Below, piece after piece: positions 8,230-16,802 of a DNA stretch of 18,588 nt. A program made the position numbers and the translations under genes. Each line of letters begins with the position of its first letter. Position 1 is the first letter of the stretch. The stretch comes from CAYYHA01 sp964471535 (GTDB taxonomy: Bacteria > Myxococcota > Myxococcia > SLRQ01): contig CAYYHA010000064.1 of the NCBI GenBank assembly GCA_964471535.1, forward strand, positions 1 through 18,588, in the 5' to 3' direction. The notes under the pieces were generated by a model. The model was not told the DNA's origin and ran no database searches. It saw nothing but the letters and a program-made list of their open reading frames with translations.

Positions 8230-10010
8230 TGCCGGAGGTGCGACCGGATCGGGCAGCGCCCTCCGGCAGCCCCTCGCCGCCGGATCTCTCCGTCGTCCGT
8301 CCGAAGCGGCGCGGGCCACCGCGCTTCCATGCGCTGGGCTTCCTGGTTGCGGCTTCGGGGGCGTTGGTCACCTTGCTCGTTGCTGCGGCGATCTATGGGC
8401 TGTCGTACCTCCGCTTCGAGACGAGCACCGACACGGCATCGATCCGGGCGCTCGTCGTGCTCACGCTGATGGAGGTCGCCGTTGGCTTCTTCGCCGCTCG
8501 TGTCGCACGAAAGCTGTGCCTGCTCGAGCATTTCTTGTCCGCCCTCATCGCCTTTGCCGTGGGCGCAGGTCTCGCCACGGCAGCACGCCTCTTCCTGCCC
8601 GCCATCGATCTCCGGCCCGGGGCCGCAGTGGGTGCCGCCGCGATTGGCGCGTTCTTCGTCCTCTTCTTCGGCTTCCTCGGCAGCTCCTTGGGCTTCCTCT
8701 TCGGCGGGCACGGGCGCATCGACACCGCGTTCTCCTACGAGACCTACATCGCCCGGCGCCACCTGATGGCGAAGAAGCGGACCTCCTTTCTCTCGGTCAT
8801 CACCGTGATCTCGGTGCTCGCCGTGGCCGTCGGAGTCTGGTGTCTGACCGTGGTGCTCTCGGTGATGAGCGGCTTCGAGGACGACCTGAAGTCGAAGATT
8901 CTCGGAACGAATGCGCACGCGGTGGTCCTGAAGTACGCCAGCGCCTTCACCGAGTGGGAGGAGATCGCGGAAGAGGTTCGGAAGGTGAAGGAAGTGGTTG
9001 GGGTGAGCCCCTTCATCCTCAACCAGGTCATGATCTCCTCCGCGACGCAGGTCGACGGCGTCATCATCAAGGGCATCCTTCCCGAGCGGGTTGGTGAGGT
9101 GACGGAGCTGCCCAACGATGTGGAGGATGGCGACCTCTCGTGGCTGTCCCATCCGGAGAAGATCCCCCTGCCCAAGAACCTCGAGGACGATGCAGATCCG
9201 AAGGCGGAGCGGAGCATTCCTGGCATCGCCATCGGGAAGGAACTCGCGCGGAGCCTGCGTGTCTTCGTGGGGGACAAGGTCAACGTCATCTCGCCCGTCT
9301 CCAACGACATGGGGCCGACGGGCCCCGTGCCGCGCACCAAGGCCTTCCGCGTGGCGGCCATCCTCTATACGGGGATGTACGAGTACGACTCGAAGTTCGC
9401 CTACATCCACCTGAAGGAAGCGCAGGACTTCTTCGACATGGAGGGGGCGGTCACCGGCCTCGAGCTGAAGACGACCGACGTCTACGACACGCGGCGCATC
9501 ACGCAGAAGGTCCTGGCACGCATCGAGGGGTATCCCTTCTACACGAAGGACTGGGCGGAAATGAACCGGAACCTCTTCTCGGCACTGAAGCTGGAGAAGC
9601 TGGTCATGGGGGTCATCCTCGCCTTCATCGTGCTCGTCGCCTCCTTCGTGATCCTGGCCAGCCTCATCATGATGGTGATGGAGAAGGGACAGGACATCGC
9701 CATTCTGAAGTCGATGGGAGCGCGGGACGCGTCGATCATGAAGATCTTCGTGGTCGAGGGGCTCGCCGTGGGTCTCATTGGTACGGCGCTGGGGCTCGTG
9801 CTCGGGCTGCTGAGCTGCGCCTTCATCGCCAGCGGTGTGATTGGCCTCGACCCGGAGGTCTACTACATCGCCACGCTGCCGGTCCGGGTGGAGCCGATGC
9901 AGATCGTCCTCGTTTGCATCATCGCCGTCGTGCTCTCCTACCTCGCCACCATCTATCCCAGCGTGACGGCCAGCCGCCTCGACCCGGTCGAAGGCCTGAG
10001 GAACGAGTGA
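8229..10010 (+). CDS. lolC: LolC/LolE-type lipoprotein-releasing permease with extra N-terminal membrane domain
   Basis: A 593-residue inner-membrane protein, against about 400 for LolC or LolE. The family core starts near residue 172: YIARRHLMAKKRTSFLSVIT, a first membrane helix, then VVLSVMSGFEDDLKSKILG. A periplasmic region (about 220-455) follows, with an acidic insert around 290-330. The C-terminal FtsX-like domain has three helices (about 457-484, 508-535, 555-577), the coupling stretch EKGQDIAILKSMGA and the ending YPSVTASRLDPVEGLR. Residues 1-30 are Pro/Arg-rich, and 34-160 hold about four hydrophobic segments not found in standard LolC/E. The permease works with the LolD ATPase encoded next to release lipoproteins to LolA. 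Only one permease gene is present, so a homodimer (LolF-like) is possible. ATG 8229 overlaps the lysS stop; GTG 8226 is an alternative. Confidence 0.92.
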
Positions 10011-10693
10011 TGGCCGCGCCGCTGGTGGAAATACAGTCCTTGTCCAAGGACTACTACCTCGATGGCCGCCGCATCCCCGTTCTCACCGGCGTGGATCTGA
10101 GTATCGAAGCCGGCGAGCTCGTCTCGCTCACCGGCAAGAGCGGCGCGGGGAAGAGCACGCTGCTACACATCCTGGGTACCCTGGACCACCCCACCTCGGG
10201 CACGGTGCGCTTCGCCGGGCAGGACGTCTTCGACCGCAACGAATCGGATCTGGCGGACTTCAGAGCTCGCTCCATCGGCTTCGTCTTCCAGTTCCACTAC
10301 CTGCTCCGTGAGTTCACCGCGCTGGAGAACACGATGATTCCGGCTCTGATCCAGCGCCTGCCGCAGGCGGAGGCGGCGCGACGCGCCCGCGCCATCCTCG
10401 ACCGCGTCGGGCTCTCCCATCGCCTCGACCACAAGCCGAGCGAGCTGTCGGGGGGGGAGCAGCAGCGTGTGGCCCTCGCACGGGCGCTGATCATGGAGCC
10501 CAAGCTGCTCCTCGCCGACGAGCCCACGGGGAACCTCGACGTCACGACCAGCGAGGGGATCCACGACCTCCTCTTCCAGATGAACGAGGAGATGGGCATC
10601 ACCGCCGTGGTCGTCACCCACAATCCCGACCTCGCCGGCCGGATGCCCAGGCGCCTGCGCCTTGCCGGGGGACAGGTGGAGGAACTCTCGTGA
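10010..10693 (+). CDS. lolD: Lipoprotein-releasing ABC transporter ATPase LolD
   Basis: A 227-residue ABC ATPase, the usual size for LolD/MacB-type subunits. Walker A is GKSGAGKST (residues 42-50), the signature is LSGGEQQRVALARAL (from residue 146), Walker B with its glutamate is LLLADEPTGNLD, and the H-loop is VVVTHN. The segment HILGTLDHPTSG fits LolD. It powers extraction of mature lipoproteins from the inner membrane by the permease encoded just upstream. ATG 10010 shares its A with the lolC stop codon, and the lolD stop overlaps the GTG of bamA, so translation of the three is probably coupled. A run of eight G at 10450-10457 falls in the signature coding but the frame is intact. Confidence 0.95.
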   Translation: MAAPLVEIQSLSKDYYLDGRRIPVLTGVDLSIEAGELVSLTGKSGAGKSTLLHILGTLDHPTSGTVRFAGQDVFDRNESDLADFRARSIGFVFQFHYLLREFTALENTMIPALIQRLPQAEAARRARAILDRVGLSHRLDHKPSELSGGEQQRVALARALIMEPKLLLADEPTGNLDVTTSEGIHDLLFQMNEEMGITAVVVTHNPDLAGRMPRRLRLAGGQVEELS

Positions 10694-13026
10694 AGCGGCT
10701 GCTGCTTGCAGCGCTCGCGGCCGCGGTGGGGCTCGTGCCCGTGGCCGAGGCACGGGCCGAGGACCCACTCGAGATCACGCTGCGCCTTCCGGACGAGCCG
10801 GTGGCGGAGGTGCGGGTGGAGGGCAACCGCCGGGTGGACACGGAGGCCATCTTGGCCGACCTCGAGACCCGGGCCGGTGCGCGGCTCTCCCGCGACGCGA
10901 TCCGGCGGGATCTCGCCCGCATCTACGCCCACGGCTTCTTCGACGACGTGGTGGTGCGCCTCCTCGATGCCAAGGAAGCGGGTACCACGGGGCCCGTGGT
11001 GGTCTTCGAGGTGCACGAAAAGCCGACCATCCGCAAGATCGAGTACGAGGGGAACAAGGAGATCGGCAAGGACGATCTGAAGGACCTCCTCGAGATCCGC
11101 CCCTTCACCATCCTGGATCTCAACCGGGTGCAGGCTACCGCCGAGAAGTTCGAGGAGAAGTACCGCGAGAAGGGGTACTTCCTCGCCACCGTCACCTATC
11201 GCATCGACCCGGTCCCCGACGAGGCGGCCGTCGACGTGGTCTTCGTCTTCGACGAGAGGCAGAAGGTGCAGGTCAAGGAGATCCGCTTCGTTGGCAACGA
11301 CCACGTCCCCGAGTCCGAGATCGAACCCTTTCTGGAGACGCGGGAAGGCGGTTGGTTTTCCTTCCTCACGCAGAGCGGCACCTATGTGGAGGAGGCGCTG
11401 AAACGGGACCTGATGCGCGTCGCCTCTGTCTACTACGACCGCGGCTACATCAACGTGAAGGTGGGGCAGCCCACGGTCAGCCTCTCCGCTGACAAGAAGT
11501 GGATCTACATTAGCATTCCCATCGAGGAAGGGGACGCGTACGACGTCGGAGAGTACCGAGTGGGTGGCGACCTCATCGCCGATGAGTCGCTGCTCGCCTC
11601 GCTCTTGAAGATGAAGTCGGGGGAGCGCTTCTCGCGGACGAAGATGATCCAGGACATCTTCGCACTGCAGAACTACTACCGGGATCAGGGCTATGCCTAT
11701 GTGAACATCGCTCCACTGACAAAAGTGGACACGGATGCGAAGACCCTGGACCTGACGCTCGACATCGACAAGGGGCAGAAGGTCTATGTCGAGCGGATCG
11801 AAATCAAGGGGAACACGCGCACCCGGGACAAGGTGATCCGGCGGGAGTTCCGCATCGCCGAAGGGGATCTCTACAACGGGACGGCCATACAGGTCTCGAA
11901 GGAGCGGGTGACGGCACTGGGCTTCTTCGAGAGCGTCGATCTCGAGATGCGGCCGGGCAGTGGTCCGGACAAGGTGGTCCTCGAGATGACGGTGAAGGAA
12001 CGCCCCACCGGAACGTTCCAAGTGGGGGCGGGTCTCTCTTCGGGGGAGGGCTTCCTCGTCACCGCACAGATTGCCCACGACAACCTCTTCGGTCGCGGGC
12101 AGTCGGTGAGCCTGACCTGGCAGTACTCGAGCTTGCGAAACATCTTTCAGCTCCAGTTCCAGGAGCCCTATTTCCTCGACACGCGGGCCACCTTCGCCTT
12201 CGGGGCGTACAACACGCGCTCCGACTTCTTCGACTTCATTCGGAACAGCACCGGCGGCAGCCTGACCTGGGGGTACGAGCTGGTCGACGACCTGCGCGTC
12301 TTCGGCACCTACACCCTGGAGAACGTCGAGGTCAGCTCGCTCGCCCAGGGCGGCCCTTCGAACTTCTATGGGGGCGGGATCACCAGCTCGCTGAAACTGA
12401 GCCTCTCCTATGACAAGCGGGACAACCGCCTCTTTCCGACGCGCGGGCAGTATCAGACCGCGTCGGTGGAACACGCACCCGATTGGCTCGGGTCGGAGAA
12501 CCTGTTTACCCGCTATACGCTGGTGAGCCGCTGGTACTACCCGCTTCCGCTGGGCATCGTCGCCCGCGCCAAGGGCGAGCTCGGGTACATCACTGGAGAG
12601 AACTACCCCATCTCCGAGCGCTACTACCTCGGCGGCGTCTTTTCCTTGCGCGGCTATCTTCTCCGCTCGATCTCTCCGACAGTCGAATACGCCAGTTCGG
12701 ACGATCCCCTCGGCGGCACCAGCCCCTTCCGCATCGGCGGCAACAAGCAGATCCTCTTCAATTTCGAGCTCGAGTTCCCGCTCCTCCCCATGGTCGGGGT
12801 TCGAGGAGTGCTCTTCTATGACATGGGAAACGCCTTTGCCGACGATGCGCCATTCTTCACCGATCGGCAGCACGATCTGCCGCTGGGCATGTTTCACTCG
12901 GTGGGCTTCGGATTCCGTTGGTTCTCCCCCATCGGCCCACTTCGCTTCGAATGGGGCATCCCGCTGACGCCGCGCCCCGAGGATGAAGCCATCCGCTTTG
13001 AATTCACCGTTGGAAACTTCTTCTAA
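10690..13026 (+). CDS. bamA: Outer membrane protein assembly factor BamA
   Basis: A 778-residue Omp85 protein that inserts beta-barrel proteins into the outer membrane. It has a signal peptide (KRLLLAALAAAVGLVPVAEA, likely cleavage after ARA, residue 23). Five POTRA domains follow at roughly 38-110, 112-190, 192-280, 284-362 and 365-438, with repeated patterns such as IEYEGNKEIGKDDL and IEIKGNTRTRDKVI. The C-terminal barrel runs from about 445 to the end. The conserved loop-6 motif is present as SLRGY (Arg654-Gly655-Tyr656), and the protein ends in Phe (FTVGNFF), as expected for the barrel signal. The start is GTG 10690, overlapping the lolD TGA by four bases; the signal peptide begins immediately after, supporting it. 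Skp is encoded next, as in E. coli. Confidence 0.97.
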   Translation: MKRLLLAALAAAVGLVPVAEARAEDPLEITLRLPDEPVAEVRVEGNRRVDTEAILADLETRAGARLSRDAIRRDLARIYAHGFFDDVVVRLLDAKEAGTTGPVVVFEVHEKPTIRKIEYEGNKEIGKDDLKDLLEIRPFTILDLNRVQATAEKFEEKYREKGYFLATVTYRIDPVPDEAAVDVVFVFDERQKVQVKEIRFVGNDHVPESEIEPFLETREGGWFSFLTQSGTYVEEALKRDLMRVASVYYDRGYINVKVGQPTVSLSADKKWIYISIPIEEGDAYDVGEYRVGGDLIADESLLASLLKMKSGERFSRTKMIQDIFALQNYYRDQGYAYVNIAPLTKVDTDAKTLDLTLDIDKGQKVYVERIEIKGNTRTRDKVIRREFRIAEGDLYNGTAIQVSKERVTALGFFESVDLEMRPGSGPDKVVLEMTVKERPTGTFQVGAGLSSGEGFLVTAQIAHDNLFGRGQSVSLTWQYSSLRNIFQLQFQEPYFLDTRATFAFGAYNTRSDFFDFIRNSTGGSLTWGYELVDDLRVFGTYTLENVEVSSLAQGGPSNFYGGGITSSLKLSLSYDKRDNRLFPTRGQYQTASVEHAPDWLGSENLFTRYTLVSRWYYPLPLGIVARAKGELGYITGENYPISERYYLGGVFSLRGYLLRSISPTVEYASSDDPLGGTSPFRIGGNKQILFNFELEFPLLPMVGVRGVLFYDMGNAFADDAPFFTDRQHDLPLGMFHSVGFGFRWFSPIGPLRFEWGIPLTPRPEDEAIRFEFTVGNFF

Positions 13027-13093
13027 AGCGAAAGCCAGCGTTTCTCTGACGACATCTCCACTTCACGAACCCAGGCGAACGAAGGGTCCACCC

Positions 13094-13660
13094 ATGAACC
13101 GCATTCGTACGATTGTGTGCTTCTTCTTGATCGCGTTCTCGATGACGCATGTGCTCCCGGCGCTTGCGCAGACCCGAGTGGCCTACGTCGACATCCAACG
13201 AGCCATCCTCGAGACCGACGAGGGCAAGCAGGCCAAGGCGCGTCTGAAGAAGGAGTTCGACAAGCGGCAGAAAGAGCTCGATCGCCTTCAGGCCGATCTC
13301 AAGGCGCGCAAGGAGGAGCTCGACAAGCAAGCGATGACCATGGATCCAGCGAAGCGGCAGGCGAAGGAGGCCGAGCTGCAGCAAAAGCTCCTCGAGCTGC
13401 AGCAACGCTTCGTGCAGCTGCAAGGAGAGCTCTCCCAGCAGGAGAAGCAGCTCACCGAGCGCATCCTCGGCCGCATGGAGGGGGTATTGCGCGAGATCGC
13501 CGTGGCAAACGACTTCGACATGGTTCTGGAGAAGGGGGCAACGGTGCTCTATGCGAAGGAGAGCCTCGATCTCACCGGCGAGCTGATCCGAAAGTACAAC
13601 CGCCGGTACGGGAAGAAGGCGCCGAAGAAGGGCAAGCAGAAGGGCCAGTCGTCGCCGTGA
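13094..13660 (+). CDS. skp: Periplasmic chaperone OmpH/Skp
   Basis: A 188-residue secreted protein of the OmpH family. The signal peptide has a basic start (MNRIR), a hydrophobic core and a likely cleavage after ALA at residue 25. The mature part opens with VAYVDIQRAILET, the usual OmpH entry strand, followed by a long charged coiled coil (about 40-150; repeated Lys/Glu/Gln/Leu heptads) that forms the tentacles holding unfolded outer-membrane proteins. The end of the fold, FDMVLEKGATVLYAKESLDLTGELIRKYN, matches the family. A short Lys-rich tail follows. ATG 13094 has a partial ribosome site (GAAGGG, 13081-13086). It is 67 bases after bamA, the largest gap in this operon; I see no promoter or terminator there. 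Its stop overlaps the GTG of lpxD. Confidence 0.94.
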   Translation: MNRIRTIVCFFLIAFSMTHVLPALAQTRVAYVDIQRAILETDEGKQAKARLKKEFDKRQKELDRLQADLKARKEELDKQAMTMDPAKRQAKEAELQQKLLELQQRFVQLQGELSQQEKQLTERILGRMEGVLREIAVANDFDMVLEKGATVLYAKESLDLTGELIRKYNRRYGKKAPKKGKQKGQSSP

Positions 13661-14703
13661 GGATCGCAGAGCTCGCAGGAGCACTCGGCGCCCGTATCGT
13701 GGGAGGCGAGGGCGCCGAGGCGAGAGAGGTCGAGCGCGCGGCGGGCCTCGAGGATGCCGGCCCCGGGGCGCTGACCTTCTACGCCAACCCGCGTTACCGG
13801 GCGCGGCTCCTCGAGACCCGCGCGACGGCCGTGCTCCTCGACGAGGCAGCGGCCCGGTCACTGCCCGACGGGTTCGAGCCCATCCGCCTGCTGGTCGACA
13901 ACCCGTATGCCGCCTATGCGCGGGCGCTCGCTCTCCTGCATCCACGCGTGCGGCCGGCGCCGGGGATCCACCCGAGCGCCATGGTGGACCCCGAAGCCCA
14001 CGTCGATCCCTCCGCCCACGTGGGCGCGCTCGCGTATGTGGGTCCGGGCGCCGAGATCGGACCGGGCACGGTGCTCCATCCGCAAGTGCACGTAGGTCGC
14101 GAGGTGCGCATCGGGGCCGAATGTGAGCTGTATCCCCATGCGGTGGTGCTCGATGGATGCGTCCTGGGAAGGCGCGTGGTCCTGCAGGCGGGTGCCATCG
14201 TGGGCGGCGATGGCTTCGGCTATGCGCTGGATACGGAGGAGGGGCGTCCCATCCACCGGAAGGTGCCGCAGGTGGGCATCGTACGAATCGAGGACGACGT
14301 CGAGATTGGTGCGGGAGCCTGCATCGATCGCGCCACGACGGGGGAGACGGTGGTGGGCCGGGGTACGAAGATCGACAATCTGGTGCAGGTGGGCCACAAC
14401 GTGCGCATCGGACCGGCAAGCATCCTCTGCGGACAGACCGGCATCGCCGGTTCGGCGAAGATCGGTGCGGGCGTGGTGCTCGCCGGGCAGGTGGGTGTCG
14501 TTGGACATCTGACGGTGGGGGACGGAGCCCGGGTCGGCGCCAAAGCGGGCGTGCACAACGATGTGGCCGAAGGGGAGACAGTGACCGGCTATCCGGCGTG
14601 GCCGCAGGCGACCTGGCTCCGGGCGATGGCGGCGCTGAAGACCTTGCCCAGCCTGGTCAAGCGGGTTCGAAGGCTCGAACGAGAGAGGGAGGCGCGATCG
14701 TGA
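13657..14703 (+). CDS. lpxD: UDP-3-O-(3-hydroxyacyl)glucosamine N-acyltransferase LpxD
   Basis: A 348-residue acyltransferase for the third step of lipid A synthesis, adding an N-linked hydroxyacyl chain from acyl-ACP. The N-terminal uridine-binding domain (1-100) contains GALTFYANPRYRARL. A left-handed beta-helix of hexapeptide repeats follows (from about 105, for example IHPSAMVDPEAHVDPSAHVG). The family marks GGDGFGYA and the catalytic histidine His247 in VQVGHNVRIG (His239 in E. coli) are present. A helical C-terminal tail (WLRAMAALKTLPSLVKRVRR) completes the usual length. The start is GTG 13657, overlapping the skp stop by four bases (GTGA); no better start is seen. The stop likewise overlaps the GTG of fabZ. 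Confidence 0.97.
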   Translation: MRIAELAGALGARIVGGEGAEAREVERAAGLEDAGPGALTFYANPRYRARLLETRATAVLLDEAAARSLPDGFEPIRLLVDNPYAAYARALALLHPRVRPAPGIHPSAMVDPEAHVDPSAHVGALAYVGPGAEIGPGTVLHPQVHVGREVRIGAECELYPHAVVLDGCVLGRRVVLQAGAIVGGDGFGYALDTEEGRPIHRKVPQVGIVRIEDDVEIGAGACIDRATTGETVVGRGTKIDNLVQVGHNVRIGPASILCGQTGIAGSAKIGAGVVLAGQVGVVGHLTVGDGARVGAKAGVHNDVAEGETVTGYPAWPQATWLRAMAALKTLPSLVKRVRRLEREREARS

Positions 14704-15158
14704 GTGAGAAGCCCGTGATGGATGTGCGTGCGATCCAAGAGATCCTTCCCCACCGCTACCCCTTCCTCCTCGTCGACCGGGTGGTCGAAGCGGGGGAGGG
14801 GAGGCTCGTCGCCTGGAAGAACGTCACCGCGAACGAAGCTTTCTTCACCGGGCACTTCCCTGGACACCCGGTCATGCCCGGTGTCCTGATCGTCGAGGCG
14901 ATGGCTCAGGCGGGGGCCCTGCTCGCCTACCACATGGGGGGCTTCGAGGACCGCGAGCGGAAGGTGACCTACCTGATGGGCCTGGACAAGGTGCGCTTCC
15001 GGCAGCCGGTCGTGCCCGGCGATCGCCTGGAGATCGAGGTGGTGCTGCTCCGGCACAAGGGAAGCATCTTCAAGCAGGGGGCGGTGGCGCGTGTGGATGG
15101 AAAGAAGGTGGCCGAGTGCGAACTGTTGGCCACGGTCCGGGAGCGGGACGAGGCCTAG
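14700..15158 (+). CDS. fabZ: 3-hydroxyacyl-ACP dehydratase FabZ
   Basis: A 152-residue hotdog-fold enzyme, normal length. It dehydrates 3-hydroxyacyl-ACP in fatty-acid elongation and so competes with LpxA and LpxD for the same substrate pool, which explains its place between them. The N-terminal ILPHRYPFLLVDRV and the active-site block FFTGHFPGHPVMPGVLIVEA are typical, with catalytic His52 and Glu66 (His54 and Glu68 in E. coli). The conserved DKVRFRQPVVPGD is also present. The start is GTG 14700, overlapping the lpxD stop, with a GGAGG-like stretch shortly before it; ATG 14718 would be an alternative six codons in. lpxA follows after 4 bases. Confidence 0.96.
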   Translation: MSEKPVMDVRAIQEILPHRYPFLLVDRVVEAGEGRLVAWKNVTANEAFFTGHFPGHPVMPGVLIVEAMAQAGALLAYHMGGFEDRERKVTYLMGLDKVRFRQPVVPGDRLEIEVVLLRHKGSIFKQGAVARVDGKKVAECELLATVRERDEA

Positions 15159-15162
15159 GGCC

Positions 15163-15942
15163 ATGGCGACTTCGATCCACCCGACGGCCATCGTCGAGCG
15201 GGGTGCAGAGCTCGGTGAGAATGTGTCGGTCGGGCCGTACGCCGTCATCGGGCCCGAGGTGCGTATCGGTGACGGGTCAAGCATCGGGGCCCATGCGGTG
15301 GTGCAGGGACGCACCTCGATGGGGCGCGACACACAGATCTTTCCGCATGCCGCGGTGGGCTTCGTCCCGCAGGACCTGAAGTACGCGGGTGAGCCGACCC
15401 GCCTCGAGATGGGCGATGGCAACATCGTGCGCGAGTTCGCCACCATCCACATCGGGACCGACGGCGGTGGCGGCGTCACCCGGCTCGGCAATCGAAACCT
15501 CCTGATGGCCTACAGCCACGTTGCCCACGACTGCACCCTGGGTGACGGCAACATCCTCGCCAACTGCGGCACCCTGGCGGGGCACGTGACCCTGGGCAAC
15601 CACGTCATCCTGGGTGGGCTCTCGGCGGTGCACCAGTTCGTGCGGATCGGCGATCACGCCTTCATCAGCGGAGGATCGATGGTCGCAATGGACGTGCCGC
15701 CCTACTGCACGGCGCAAGGGGATCGGGCGAAGCTCGTCGGCCTGAACACGGTGGGGCTCAAGCGCCACGGCTGGGATGCGGAGGCGATCCGCACCATCAA
15801 GAACGTCTACCGCACCGTCTTCCGCAGTGACCTCGGGCTGAAGGAGGCACTCGCGCAGGTGCGGGCCGAGCACGCCGGCGACCCCCGCGTTCAGGCCTTC
15901 GTGGAGTTCATCGAAAAGAGCGAGCGAGGCGTGGCACGCTAG
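15163..15942 (+). CDS. lpxA: UDP-N-acetylglucosamine acyltransferase LpxA
   Basis: A 259-residue enzyme for the first step of lipid A synthesis, transferring a 3-hydroxyacyl chain to UDP-GlcNAc. The N-terminal two thirds form a left-handed beta-helix of hexapeptide repeats from IHPTAIVERGAELGENV onward. The signature block AYSHVAHDCTLG contains the catalytic His122 (His125 in E. coli). VGFVPQDLKY, VREFATIHIGT, HQFVRIGDHAFISGGS and GLNTVGLKRHG are all typical of the family. The helical C-terminal domain (about 190-259) is complete. ATG 15163 begins the family N terminus. lpxI starts 5 bases after the stop. Chain-length choice cannot be read with confidence from the sequence alone. Confidence 0.97.
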   Translation: MATSIHPTAIVERGAELGENVSVGPYAVIGPEVRIGDGSSIGAHAVVQGRTSMGRDTQIFPHAAVGFVPQDLKYAGEPTRLEMGDGNIVREFATIHIGTDGGGGVTRLGNRNLLMAYSHVAHDCTLGDGNILANCGTLAGHVTLGNHVILGGLSAVHQFVRIGDHAFISGGSMVAMDVPPYCTAQGDRAKLVGLNTVGLKRHGWDAEAIRTIKNVYRTVFRSDLGLKEALAQVRAEHAGDPRVQAFVEFIEKSERGVAR

Positions 15943-15947
15943 GATCC

Positions 15948-16793
15948 ATGGCCACGCTCGGACTGGTCGCCGGGAGCGGTGTGCTCCCTCGCCTCGTTGC
16001 TGCCGCCGCCCGCAGTGCGGGGCACCGGGTCGTCCTCGCCGCCCACGTCGGTGAGACGGATCCTGAGACTGCGGCTGCCGGAGACGAGGTGCACTGGGTC
16101 CGCCTGGGCCAACTCGGGAGGATCCTCGGCGCCTTCGAGGCCGCCGGCGTGCAGCAGGTGTGTTTCGCCGGTGGGATCCGAAAGCTCCGCTTCTTCCGCG
16201 ACGCCCGTCCCGACGCCGTCGCCCTCAAGGTGCTCGCTCGGGTGCCCTGGGCGCGAGGGGACGACGCCCTGCTTCGGGCCATCGCCGGCGAGTTCGAACG
16301 GGCGGGGATGGCCGTCGTCGCGGCCACCGAGATCGCCCCTTCGCTCCTCCCTCCCGCCGGTGTGCTCGGGCGGCGACGGCCCAGCCGCGCGCAGCGGCGC
16401 GACGCCGCCCTTGGTCTTTCGGTTCTCGAGATCCTGGGCGAACTGGACATCGGGCAAGCGGTGGTGGTGAAGGATGGCGTGGTCCTCGCGGTGGAGGCGG
16501 CGGAGGGTACCGACGCCTGCATCGAGCGAGGCGCCCGGCTGGGCGGCGGCGCCGTGGTGGTGGTGAAGGCACCGAAGCCGGGGCAGGACCTGCGCTTCGA
16601 TCTCCCCTCGGTGGGTCCCCAGACGGTGGCGCGCCTCGCCGACTCCGGCGGGGGCGCACTCGCAGTGGTCGCCGGCAGGACGGTGGTGCTCGAACGCGAG
16701 GCGATGCTCGCGCAGGCCGACGCCGCCCGCATCCCAGTCTTCGCCATCGAGGCGGCGGCGCCCGGGATGCCCAGCCGAGGGACAGGGCGCTAA
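15948..16793 (+). CDS. lpxI: UDP-2,3-diacylglucosamine pyrophosphatase LpxI
   Basis: A 281-residue protein of the LpxI family (once DUF1009), which hydrolyses UDP-2,3-diacylglucosamine to lipid X, the fourth lipid A step; E. coli uses the unrelated LpxH. The N-terminal domain starts LGLVAGSGVLPRLVA and contains the family block FAGGIRKLRFF. The C-terminal domain has LDIGQAVVVKDGVVLAVEA, EGTDACIERG and the signature DLRFDLPSVGPQT, whose aspartate belongs to the conserved region around the Asp225 studied in the Caulobacter enzyme. The length is normal. It is the last gene of the + strand run. In many genomes lpxB follows; here a - strand gene converges instead. A G+C stem (16786-16801) encloses the stop codon. 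Confidence 0.95.
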   Translation: MATLGLVAGSGVLPRLVAAAARSAGHRVVLAAHVGETDPETAAAGDEVHWVRLGQLGRILGAFEAAGVQQVCFAGGIRKLRFFRDARPDAVALKVLARVPWARGDDALLRAIAGEFERAGMAVVAATEIAPSLLPPAGVLGRRRPSRAQRRDAALGLSVLEILGELDIGQAVVVKDGVVLAVEAAEGTDACIERGARLGGGAVVVVKAPKPGQDLRFDLPSVGPQTVARLADSGGGALAVVAGRTVVLEREAMLAQADAARIPVFAIEAAAPGMPSRGTGR

Positions 16794-16801
16794 ATCGCGC
16801 C
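16786..16801. other. Small GC stem between convergent lpxI and the - strand gene
   Basis: GGCGC (16786-16790), a six-base loop containing the lpxI stop codon, then GCGCC (16797-16801). Five GC pairs on both strands could slow converging polymerases, but there is no T tract on either side, so it is not a canonical terminator. Confidence 0.25.
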
Positions 16802-16802
16802 G

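Noticed and set aside
10450..10457. Run of eight G in lolD as a possible frameshift
   Set aside because: The frame is continuous and the ABC signature LSGGEQQ reads correctly through the run.
10297..12897. An 866-codon open frame on the - strand opposite lolD and bamA
   Set aside because: It is antisense to two clearly recognised genes, has no family pattern, and long antisense frames are common in GC-rich coding DNA.
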